Source: Methanobacterium sp. (GTDB lineage Archaea; Methanobacteriota; Methanobacteria; Methanobacteriales; Methanobacteriaceae). From it: 16,403 nt of DNA. The DNA lies in contig DUPR01000032.1 of NCBI GenBank assembly GCA_012838205.1, positions 1-16,403 on the forward strand, in the 5' to 3' direction. Under the pieces are notes generated by a model, which searched no databases, was not told where the DNA came from, and worked only from the letters and a program-made list of their open reading frames with translations. Below are positions 7,795-14,810 of this stretch, piece after piece; position 1 is the first letter of the stretch, and each line of letters opens with the position of its first letter. The translations under genes and the position numbers were made by a program.

Positions 7795-8487
7795 CTATCG
7801 ATAATCAAGCATGTGATTAGTGTAATAGTACTGTAATTCAGGAGCGTGGAGCAGTTCATAATTCCGGTAGGGTAAGCTGATATAGGGGACAATCATACCC
7901 TTAATGATGTAATAATATGCGGCAAATCTACCGTACTCTTGCCAAGTTATATAAAAATAAAGAGGGAACCCGCAACCTTGGATAAATATAGGATTTCCTG
8001 AACGGGCAGTTCCGTGCCATACCATGGGTATCGGTCCTTGTTGCCCATTTCGAGCAGCTAAATCCAATATATATTGACGTGCCTCGCTCCAACTATTAAA
8101 TTCCATGTTATCTGCCTTAAATTTATACCTACCCTCCTGTGGTCCGTATAGTGCTAGATTTATTGAATCATCATAGTTTGTGGGATCAGCAGCACCAGTC
8201 CCATTGGTGTCAATTAATGCCATTTCGATTATCATTACATCACCCTCCATGTAACTATGATAACCAGAATCTCCTGCAAAATGAACAACCAAAGCACATT
8301 TAGAACCTCTTTCCTTAGCATATTCTGCTAAAAGTTGAGAATGAGGATGTCCGGGGAACATGTCAGGGTTAGCAAGTTTTACGAAGCCCAGTCTACCCAC
8401 TGGTTCAAATGGACCCACAGCAGTTGAAATAAGAAGGTATCCTCCAAATATCGCCAGGACTGCTAATAATAATACTTGCCATTTCAT
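7795..8487 (-). CDS. membrane-anchored or secreted protein of unknown function
   Basis: I do not recognise this protein. It has a single hydrophobic N-terminal segment (about residues 3-24 from the ATG at 8485-8487), which could be a signal peptide or membrane anchor, followed by about 205 residues without other membrane spans. The exported part carries two cysteines (one in GSKCALVV, one in IQGCGFPLYF) that could form a disulfide, an acidic stretch (GDVMIIEMALIDTNG) and a tyrosine-rich C-terminus with repeated aromatic clusters (AAYYYIIKG, LQYYYTNH). ATG 8487 is preferred because GGTG lies six bases before it; the in-frame ATG at 8503-8505 has no ribosome site. The gene stands alone between convergent trm1 and divergent DUF4013. 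Its codons look ordinary and the frame is intact, so it is likely real. Confidence 0.7.
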   Translation of the reverse strand: MKWQVLLLAVLAIFGGYLLISTAVGPFEPVGRLGFVKLANPDMFPGHPHSQLLAEYAKERGSKCALVVHFAGDSGYHSYMEGDVMIIEMALIDTNGTGAADPTNYDDSINLALYGPQEGRYKFKADNMEFNSWSEARQYILDLAARNGQQGPIPMVWHGTARSGNPIFIQGCGFPLYFYITWQEYGRFAAYYYIIKGMIVPYISLPYRNYELLHAPELQYYYTNHMLDYR

Positions 8488-8817
8488 TGACACACCCAAA
8501 TTCATGAATCTTTTCTAGAAAACATTAAGGGATTGACGTTATTTTTCTTATCCATATATCATTATTATTACTTTTTAAGATTTGTGTTTTCTCCATGATT
8601 TTGGCCAAGATTGTATAATTAATCTAAGGTACTGGTTCGCCGGACAAATAATAATATATTTGATAAAAAAATTCTCTGGTAAATAAAAAATTAAATTGAA
8701 TATCTAATCCTTAAGTTTCCATAATTTAGTTTCATCAGCATAGATAGTAACTAATAAAAATGAACAAAGATATATTAAAATGAACATTGGTTTTGTGCCA
8801 ATTTTGAGGGTTAATAT
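8488..8817. other. intergenic region with divergent promoters
   Basis: The 330-base gap holds no convincing ORF. A minus-strand TATA-like ATGATATATGG (about 8550-8560) probably serves the secreted-protein gene. On the plus strand GATATATTAAAA at 8769-8780 probably serves the first DUF4013 gene, with initiation near 8800. The remainder is AT-rich without evident repeats. A GGTTCG stretch at 8634-8639 resembles a tRNA T-loop but no tRNA fold surrounds it. Confidence 0.45.
8769..8780 (+). promoter_or_regulatory. TATA box of DUF4013 copy 1
   Basis: GATATATTAAAA lies 37 bases upstream of the ATG at 8818; initiation near 8800 would leave a leader of about 15-20 bases containing GAGGG. Confidence 0.45.
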
Positions 8818-9540
8818 ATGGATATAGGATATTTAACTTCTGATGCAGCGAAATATTCCTCAAAAAGCTTGAAAAAAGTGTTGATTTTGGGAATATTATT
8901 TTTAATCAGCTTTTTAATTGTGCCTGCTTTTCTATCCATGGGGTATCTATTTAGAGTTCTGAAATTGTCCATAGATGGTGTTGACAATCTTCCTGATTTT
9001 GAAAGATGGGGTGAGATGTTTGTTGATGGTTTGAAGGTTTTTGTTGTGCAATTGACTTACTTTATCATCCCGTTTGCCTTCATATTCATTGGCTTGTGGA
9101 CTTCAATCACTTCACTAATGGCTCTTCAGGATGCTGGAAGTACGATAGATCCCACGTTTTCTTTGAGTTTAACATGGGGATTAATCTTTTTGGGATTAGC
9201 TATGGCAGTAATTTTTGGAGCTTTCTTTACCATTGCCTTGGCAAACATGGCCTACTATGATGGAGAAATCATGGCAGCATTCCGGTTCAAAGAGATATTG
9301 GACACTATTTCTAATATTAGCTGGGTAGACTTTATTGTGTGGTATGTGGTGATGATAACCATCGGTTTAAGCATGTTAGTTACAGCCATTATAATTGGAT
9401 TAATACCCATATTAGGTCTAATTATTAGCATATTAGCCATTTATCCCTACATTAATCTGTTATTCGCCAGAGCTTTGGGCCTGTTGTTCTTGTCAAGTTT
9501 TGAAAATCAGAACAAAAAAAATAATCATAAAATAACATAA
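8818..9540 (+). CDS. DUF4013 family membrane protein, copy 1
   Basis: The 240-residue protein has about five or six hydrophobic segments and the marks shared by all three copies here: an N-terminal amphipathic stretch, GYLFRVLK, then LPDFERWGEMFVDGLKVF (57-74), and later AFRFKEIL (154-161) followed by ISWVDFIVWY. These fit DUF4013, an uncharacterised integral membrane family common in Methanobacteriales. Over the first 65 aligned residues it shares about 60% identity with copy 2 by hand count, so these two are the closer pair. The cytoplasmic-looking LPDF...DGLKVF loop is the best-conserved part and may be functional. GAGGG before ATG 8818 is a moderate ribosome site. The tail is charged and asparagine/lysine-rich, unlike the other copies. 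Function unknown. Confidence 0.85.
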   Translation: MDIGYLTSDAAKYSSKSLKKVLILGILFLISFLIVPAFLSMGYLFRVLKLSIDGVDNLPDFERWGEMFVDGLKVFVVQLTYFIIPFAFIFIGLWTSITSLMALQDAGSTIDPTFSLSLTWGLIFLGLAMAVIFGAFFTIALANMAYYDGEIMAAFRFKEILDTISNISWVDFIVWYVVMITIGLSMLVTAIIIGLIPILGLIISILAIYPYINLLFARALGLLFLSSFENQNKKNNHKIT

Positions 9541-9586
9541 TAGATTCATAGATAATAGTGAAAAAACCTCTTACTCTGTAGAAACT

Positions 9587-9854
9587 ATGTTTACAGTATT
9601 TTTCTGGCATTTTTCTTTGCTGTTGCAACACTGACATTTGTAAAGAGCATAATTACAAATATAACTATAACCAATAGGACCCATTATTAGTAGTAGTGAG
9701 TTTGCAACATACGATTCAACGAAATATTGGAACGAATTAATATCATTGGTTGTGGAAACTACAAAATATGGTTTATTGTCCTGTTTTCAATGCCGCAGGC
9801 CATAAACTTGTCACTGCTGGAGAGATATTGGCAGTTTTCATTGAGAGTTCATGA
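9587..9854 (+). pseudogene. probable decayed membrane-protein gene spread over three frames
   Basis: Three consecutive open segments in three successive plus frames read like one protein. From ATG 9587 (MFTVF) a shift in a T-run near 9597-9603 leads into FLAFFFAVATLTFVKSII, ending in a stop at 9688. A second shift near 9670 leads to SSEFATYDSTKYWNEL and LVVETTKYG, ending at 9803. A third shift in a T4 run near 9784-9787 leads to FNAAGHKLVTAGEILAVF and a TGA at 9852-9854. Each segment ends where the next takes over, and the composite has a membrane helix, a polar loop and a second hydrophobic part. I recognise no family. It could be a pseudogene, a locus with sequencing errors in homopolymers, or chance. 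Confidence 0.35.
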
Positions 9855-10076
9855 TAATTTGCTGAATATCCTATTTAATCTTACTACAATCCACGTCTGT
9901 TACTTTAACCTTAAAATTGCTCATAAAGACGTACACTGAATAATTTGACTCGAATATAGCCCTATTCATCATTTTTGTATTTATCTAAGATACATAATCC
10001 AGAATAAGATAGGATTTTTTTGTGCATAATGATGCTCCAATATGCTATTTATTCGTGTGAAAACTCCAAAATAGTA

Positions 10077-10090
10077 ATTTTATATAAATT
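10077..10090 (+). promoter_or_regulatory. TATA box of DUF4013 copy 2
   Basis: TTTTATATAAATTG is a strong archaeal TATA match; initiation near 10110 would leave about 25 bases before ATG 10136. Confidence 0.55.
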
Positions 10091-10135
10091 GAAGTGCATA
10101 TATTAATAATATAATCCAAAATGGATGTGAATAAT

Positions 10136-10819
10136 ATGGAAATTGGAGAAATTATATCAGATTCCATCAGTTTTCCATCAACAGACTGGACTAAAGTGTT
10201 GATACTGGGGATTATGTTACTAACCAGCTTCATAATTATAATTCCAATATTTATGGTAATGGGCTACTGTTTCCGCATATTGAAAAGTTCACTTGCCGGT
10301 TTCAATGAATTACCGGACTTTGAAATGTTGGGCGAAATGTTCGAGGATGGTTTGAAAGTGTTTATTGTAAATTTCATTTATTTCTTAATTCCAACCCTGG
10401 TTATAATAATTGGAGGATGGGCTTCTATCGCTTCTGTATCAATTACAGGAATGGCCGATCCTACTATATTTTTTGCACTTTTAGGTGGAGTGTCCATAAT
10501 TGGATTCATTCTAGCCTTTGTATTTGGACTGATAGCAATAATTGCTATTGTTAACATGGCTTTAAATGACAGTGACTTGGGATCGGCCTTTAGATTCAGG
10601 GAAATTCTAGAACAACCATCCATGATTGGGTGGGGAAAATATTTTATATGGTACATTGTGATGATTATCATTGGATTAATTGGCTGCATAATCACGAATT
10701 TTCTGAACTTAATTCCACTACTAGGGATAATTTTTGGAATTTTAGTAATTTACCCCTTCCTATGCATATTCTATGCAAGATCAGCAGCTTTGTTCTTCTC
10801 ATCTAATGTGGAAATATGA
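10136..10819 (+). CDS. DUF4013 family membrane protein, copy 2
   Basis: The product (about 227 residues from ATG 10136) starts MEIGEIISDSISFPSTDW, nearly the same as copy 3, which is why this start is preferred over the in-frame ATG at 10121. It repeats the family landmarks: GYCFRILKSSL, LPDFEMLGEMFEDGLKVF, a glycine- and isoleucine-rich central membrane section, NMAL(5)AFRFREIL and IGWGKYFIWY. It is closest to copy 1 in the first half but closer to copy 3 at its N-terminus and around GWGKY. It has its own TATA box and is followed by T-tracts, so it is probably transcribed separately. Integral membrane protein of unknown function. Confidence 0.87.
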   Translation: MEIGEIISDSISFPSTDWTKVLILGIMLLTSFIIIIPIFMVMGYCFRILKSSLAGFNELPDFEMLGEMFEDGLKVFIVNFIYFLIPTLVIIIGGWASIASVSITGMADPTIFFALLGGVSIIGFILAFVFGLIAIIAIVNMALNDSDLGSAFRFREILEQPSMIGWGKYFIWYIVMIIIGLIGCIITNFLNLIPLLGIIFGILVIYPFLCIFYARSAALFFSSNVEI

Positions 10820-10832
10820 CTGAATAAAAAAA

Positions 10833-10870
10833 ACCTTCGTTTCCTCTTTTTATCATCCTTCTATTTTTTT
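10833..10870 (+). terminator. T-tract terminator after DUF4013 copy 2
   Basis: T5 at 10847-10851 and T7 at 10864-10870 in a pyrimidine-rich stretch begin about 25 bases after the TGA. Confidence 0.45.
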
Positions 10871-10905
10871 GATACAAACTAGAAAAATAGATACAGTTCA
10901 ATTAC

Positions 10906-10927
10906 ATTTTATTAATATTTTATTAAT
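10906..10927 (+). repeat. two perfect tandem 11-base units
   Basis: The unit ATTTTATTAAT occurs at 10906-10916 and 10917-10927, followed by ATT. It is AT-only and may be chance or a slippage product between the terminator of copy 2 and the promoter of copy 3. Confidence 0.5.
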
Positions 10928-10957
10928 ATTGTCTCAATTTGCTGAATACTGGTTCAG

Positions 10958-10987
10958 TCAAAAACTGGGTGGTTTTTGATTACCACC
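10958..10987. promoter_or_regulatory. overlapping inverted repeats upstream of DUF4013 copy 3
   Basis: TCAAAAAC (10958-10965) and GTTTTTGA (10972-10979) form a perfect eight-base inverted repeat around TGGGTG. A second pair, GGTGGT (10968-10973) and ACCACC (10982-10987), overlaps it, so in single strands only one stem could form at a time. The element ends about nine bases before the TATA box of copy 3, which fits an activator or repressor site better than a leader RNA structure. Confidence 0.45.
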
Positions 10988-10995
10988 TGTAACTT

Positions 10996-11006
10996 TTTTA
11001 TAAAAT
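10996..11006 (+). promoter_or_regulatory. TATA box of DUF4013 copy 3
   Basis: TTTTATAAAAT-like sequence; initiation near 11027 would leave about 25 bases of leader holding the GGAGGT ribosome site at 11040-11045. Confidence 0.5.
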
Positions 11007-11052
11007 GAATTACATAAATGAATTGTCAATAAATTAATTGGAGGTAAAACAA

Positions 11053-11745
11053 ATGGAAATTGGAGAAATAGTATCTGATTCCGTAAAATATCCCACATCT
11101 GATTGGACAAAAATTATAATTTTAGCAGTAATTCTTATAATACCAATCGTTAACTTCATCGGGATAGGTTACGTAATTAGAATAATAAAAGGCACATTAG
11201 CTAGTTTGGACGATTTGCCAGATTTTGATGAAGTTGGAGAATTGTTCATTGATGGTTTAAAAGTATTTGTTGTAGGAATTGTATATGCTATTCCTATATG
11301 GATAATTTCAGCGATTATAGGCGTTATTATTAGCCTAATACTCCCCGCATCAACGACAACTTACGTGGACACGACTTCAACTGCCCTTTTAGCCACAATG
11401 ATGGCTTCATATGCAGCATTAATTGTAGCTGCGATTATAGTTGGCTTAATAGAAATCGTTGCAATACTTAACTTGGCATATTATGATGGTGATCTCGGTG
11501 CTGCCTTCCGCTTCAGCGAAATCTTAAATTACATATCTACAATCGGCTGGGGAAAATACATAATAACCTACATCGTTATTGCATTAATATGTGCAGTGAT
11601 AATGGCGGTAGCAGGAATTGTAGGAGCTTTATTGATTGGTATCGGCATGATCATTACAATACCACTTGCTATGTCCTTCTGTTATATGTTTGGAGCCCGC
11701 GCTATAACAACGTTATTTGCAGATGCCTTAGCTGAAACCGCTTAA
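11053..11745 (+). CDS. DUF4013 family membrane protein, copy 3
   Basis: The start is well fixed: a full GGAGGT at 11040-11045 lies seven bases before ATG 11053, so the in-frame TTG at 11038 is not the start. The 230-residue product begins MEIGEIVSDSVKYPTSDW, then GYVIRIIKGTL, LPDFDEVGELFIDGLKVF, and later NLAYYDGDLGAAFRFSEIL and IGWGKYIITY. Between these motifs lie strongly hydrophobic segments, with a short Thr/Ser-rich loop (STTTYVDTTSTA, near residue 100) probably outside the membrane. It is the most divergent of the three copies and lacks the extra residues they have in the first membrane segment. It is followed by the strongest terminator in the window. Function unknown. Confidence 0.88.
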   Translation: MEIGEIVSDSVKYPTSDWTKIIILAVILIIPIVNFIGIGYVIRIIKGTLASLDDLPDFDEVGELFIDGLKVFVVGIVYAIPIWIISAIIGVIISLILPASTTTYVDTTSTALLATMMASYAALIVAAIIVGLIEIVAILNLAYYDGDLGAAFRFSEILNYISTIGWGKYIITYIVIALICAVIMAVAGIVGALLIGIGMIITIPLAMSFCYMFGARAITTLFADALAETA

Positions 11746-11756
11746 TATTAAAAAAA

Positions 11757-11779
11757 TTCTTTTTTTTATTTTTTTTTTT
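11757..11779 (+). terminator. strong T-rich terminator after DUF4013 copy 3
   Basis: T8 and T11 runs, separated by one A, begin 14 bases after the TAA. This is the clearest terminator in the window. Confidence 0.65.
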
Positions 11780-12027
11780 AACTTGTGATTAATTCTTGTT
11801 TATTGGTCTTTTTGAAAAATGATCTAAAATAGATATTTGAAAAAAACCAAAAAAATAAATTAATATTGAATAAATTTTATATGGCCCAGATGAATTTTTT
11901 AAAGCAACAATATTTTTTCAAAAGGAGCAATATATGCCAAAATTAATAAAAGGCATCGAAAGTTTTATTCCATTTACTATTAACTACGAATATTACAAGT
12001 GGTTTTACTACCTAAAAACACAACTCC

Positions 12028-12189
12028 TTATAGAACGTAGTTTTCAGATTTTTGAGCATAATTTCTCATATTGGGTTCCATATCAATTTTATTGGTGCAA
12101 AACCGACACCTACCATCAATCTTGCCCTCCTTTACCAACTCGTTTTATCACATTTTTGTGGTTTCTTCCTTTAAACCTCCTCTTATCAC
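12028..12189 (-). pseudogene. possible relic of a small zinc-ribbon gene
   Basis: On the minus strand, 38 codons from 12144 to 12028 encode a coding-like peptide with KEGKIDGRCRFCTNKIDME followed by NYAQKSENYVL. The C-x-x-C and flanking pattern resemble half of a zinc ribbon. In the same frame upstream, GTG 12189 begins VIRGGLKEETTKM, but TGA-TAA (12150-12145) interrupts it. There is no second cysteine pair. It is therefore at best a remnant; chance cannot be excluded. Confidence 0.22.
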
Positions 12190-12255
12190 TTGAAACTGAC
12201 TTATGCAAACTTTATTCTAACAATTTAAATCAATGTTAGTATGGTGACCTGCCTA

Positions 12256-12264
12256 ATTATAATA
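12256..12264 (+). promoter_or_regulatory. TATA box of the Lrp/AsnC gene
   Basis: ATTATAATA lies about 27-35 bases before GTG 12291, so initiation would fall almost on the start codon and the transcript may be leaderless. Confidence 0.35.
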
Positions 12265-12290
12265 ATTATGAACAATGATTATATTAATAA

Positions 12291-12782
12291 GTGAGTGAGA
12301 TGAAAGAAGGAAGAAAAAAAAATAGTCCGGTAGAACTTGATGACATCGACCGAAGAATCATTAAATTATTCAGTGAAGACGGTAGAATGTCTTATAGAAA
12401 AATTGCCAAAGACCTCAATATCTCCATAGGCACAGTCCACAATCGTATGGAAAAATTAAACAAAAATGGAGTGATACAGAAATTCGCCCCAGTACTTGAT
12501 CACAGTAAATTAGGTTACAACCTCACCACCATCATTGGGGTGCAAGTTAAAGGAGGAGTTCTAGAAAACTGGGAAGACATGACATCTTATCATAAAAATG
12601 TGCTCTGCATGTACGATGTCACAGGCGAATTCGATGCAATACTCATTGCCCGGTTTAAAGACACTGCTGAACTTGACCAATTCATTAAAAAATTACATAA
12701 AGAACCAGATGTGCAGAGAACTTACACCCAAACCGTGCTAAATATTGTTAAAGAAGACTTAAATTCAAGTAAAATGTTGTAG
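12291..12782 (+). CDS. Lrp/AsnC family transcriptional regulator
   Basis: The 163-residue protein has the full-length Lrp/AsnC layout. A short basic leader is followed by a winged helix-turn-helix at about residues 17-65 (LDDIDRRIIKLFSEDGRMSY, then IAKDLNISIGTVHNRMEKL as turn and recognition helix), a linker strand, and a RAM ligand/oligomerisation domain from about 75 to the end, including DVTGEFDAILIARFKD (108-123). Family members are DNA-binding octamers or dimers that respond to amino acids. GTG 12291 could start a leaderless message; ATG 12300, three codons in, is the alternative and neither has a good ribosome site. The gene precedes the deacetylase-like gene on the same strand by about 60 bases, but whether they are co-transcribed is uncertain. 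Target genes and effector are unknown. Confidence 0.92.
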   Translation: MSEMKEGRKKNSPVELDDIDRRIIKLFSEDGRMSYRKIAKDLNISIGTVHNRMEKLNKNGVIQKFAPVLDHSKLGYNLTTIIGVQVKGGVLENWEDMTSYHKNVLCMYDVTGEFDAILIARFKDTAELDQFIKKLHKEPDVQRTYTQTVLNIVKEDLNSSKML

Positions 12783-12841
12783 ATAAGTTAAGATACTTAA
12801 ATAGCATATCTTTGTCAAATATACCTTTGGAGGTTTTTTGT

Positions 12842-13870
12842 GTGATTTCATTGGTACACTCCCCCAAATACGCAAAGCATCAAACTAAAAACCATCCGGA
12901 GAACCCAGAAAGGCTCGAAGTTTTAATGAATTCTCTCAGAGAAGAAGGCTTGCTGGATAAAATAGATATTCATCAACCAAGCTCGGCCAATGAAGAAGAT
13001 ATCTTGCGAGTGCACACACAAGAACATGTACAAAATTTAAAAACCTTCACTGAAAATGGTGGAGGCTATCTGGACTTTGACACTTATGCCTCGCCTCAAA
13101 GCTATGAAATTGCAAAATTAGCAGCAGGAGGTGCGATTAAAGCATCAGAACTGATTCTAGAAGAATATGACTTTGCTTACTCCCTGGCACGCCCCCCTGG
13201 GCATCATGCCACACCAAACAGGGCCATGGGTTTTTGTTTAATCAACAATCTAGCAGTAGCAATTAAATATATGATGGAAAAGTATGCTCTTGAAAAATTT
13301 TTCATACTGGATATTGATGCTCATTATGGAAACGGCACTGCAGAGATATTTTACAATGACCCGAAAGTTCTTTACATCTCAATACACCAAGACCCCCGAA
13401 CTATTTTTCCTGGAAAGGGATTTATAGGGGAAACTGGCAGCGGGGAAGGAGAAGGTTTTAATATAAATATACCTATGCCCCCTGGTTCAAAAACCTTAGA
13501 TTACACTTATGTGCTTGAAAATATAATAGAACCAGTTTGCAACCAGTTCAAAGCGGACTTTTATTATCTGGATGTGGGATTTGACGGACACCAAAAAGAT
13601 CACTTGTCTAGTCTACTTTTAGATGATAATTTTTACCCATGGATTGCCGGATATATGCAAAAAATTACCCCAAAAATGACACTTATCTTGGAAGGTGGTT
13701 ACACCAATCATGGCATGGCCCAGTCCAACTTGAAAATGATAAAGGTGTTAATGGATAAAAGCGTCAATGAAAGAAAATTGCAACTATCCAGTGACCATCA
13801 CATGAAAAATGAAACAAAAAATATATTCAAACAAATCCAGGACACTTTTTCACCATTTTTCACATTGTAA
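12842..13870 (+). CDS. histone deacetylase family (AcuC/Hdac-like) hydrolase
   Basis: The product (342 residues from GTG 12842) has the arginase/deacetylase fold with all active-site elements: RPPGHH (117-122, the charge-relay histidines), LDIDAHYGNGT (D159 and H161 as zinc ligands), GFDGH (D248 as third zinc ligand) and LEGGY (Y287, transition-state tyrosine). Enzymes of this family remove acetyl groups from lysines, polyamines or acetoin-related substrates. GGAGGT at 12829-12834 lies seven bases before the GTG, which makes GTG 12842 the likely start rather than the in-frame TTG at 12812. The usual SAGFD is DVGFD here, a mild deviation. Methanobacteriales have histones and Alba-type chromatin proteins, so a protein substrate is possible but not shown. 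It may be controlled by the Lrp-type gene just upstream. Confidence 0.92.
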   Translation: MISLVHSPKYAKHQTKNHPENPERLEVLMNSLREEGLLDKIDIHQPSSANEEDILRVHTQEHVQNLKTFTENGGGYLDFDTYASPQSYEIAKLAAGGAIKASELILEEYDFAYSLARPPGHHATPNRAMGFCLINNLAVAIKYMMEKYALEKFFILDIDAHYGNGTAEIFYNDPKVLYISIHQDPRTIFPGKGFIGETGSGEGEGFNINIPMPPGSKTLDYTYVLENIIEPVCNQFKADFYYLDVGFDGHQKDHLSSLLLDDNFYPWIAGYMQKITPKMTLILEGGYTNHGMAQSNLKMIKVLMDKSVNERKLQLSSDHHMKNETKNIFKQIQDTFSPFFTL

Positions 13871-13875
13871 ATATT

Positions 13876-13890
13876 ATTTATAATAAAATG
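13876..13890 (+). promoter_or_regulatory. TATA box of the 13946 gene
   Basis: ATTTATAATAAAATG is a good TATA match; initiation near 13910 would leave a leader of about 35 bases including GAGGAG at 13935-13940. Confidence 0.45.
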
Positions 13891-13945
13891 CCAATTATGA
13901 ATTTCATCACCCCCATATTATCCAATAAACATTAGAGGAGATTAA

Positions 13946-14635
<690 letters not shown>

Positions 14636-14737
14636 AAAAATGTTATGCTATGTGATTTTGCTTTTAGGAAAAAAAACCAATCCCTTAAAAAAATGATAAA
14701 TCTCACAAAAATATACAACTCTTTTTATATTCCCTAA

Positions 14738-14746
14738 TTTATATGA
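14738..14746 (+). promoter_or_regulatory. TATA box of mptA
   Basis: TTTATATGA-like sequence would initiate near 14768, giving a leader of about 43 bases. A second TATA-like stretch, CTTTTTATATTCC, lies at about 14721-14732. Confidence 0.4.
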
Positions 14747-14810
14747 GAAATATAATAATGAGAATGTATAAAAAAAAAACTCGTTTGTTAGAACTCAGGG
14801 GTGAAAAAAG

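Larger units (their letters stand above)
9541..10135 (+). other. intergenic region between DUF4013 copies 1 and 2
   Basis: The 595-base gap contains no intact gene I can support. Its first half contains a probable frame-disrupted gene relic (9587-9854) and its last 60 bases hold the promoter of copy 2. A plus-strand ORF at 9727-9939 lacks a ribosome site and overlaps the relic in another frame, so it is not called. Confidence 0.5.
11780..12290. other. intergenic region without a convincing intact gene
   Basis: This roughly 510-base gap has a plus-strand ORF from ATG 11934 to 12239 with a TATA-like TTTTATATGG (about 11876-11885) and AAAGGAG (11921-11927) before it, but its protein is rich in Trp, Tyr, Phe and Cys with no recognisable pattern. 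On the minus strand a short fragment with a CxxC pair (12028-12144) reads more like protein. The last 35 bases contain the TATA box of the Lrp-type gene. Confidence 0.45.

Noticed and set aside
8625..8655. GGTTCG stretch like a tRNA T-loop
   Set aside because: No acceptor, D or anticodon stem could be paired around it.
9727..9939. Plus-strand ORF of 70 codons between DUF4013 copies 1 and 2
   Set aside because: It has no ribosome site, an implausible composition, and overlaps two other coding-like segments in different frames. The relic interpretation explains the region better.
11934..12239. Plus-strand ORF of 101 codons with AAAGGAG before it
   Set aside because: The product has many Trp, Tyr, Phe and Cys residues without domain-like pattern, and the minus strand is more protein-like in part of it. 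Kept only as a finding about its promoter and ribosome site.
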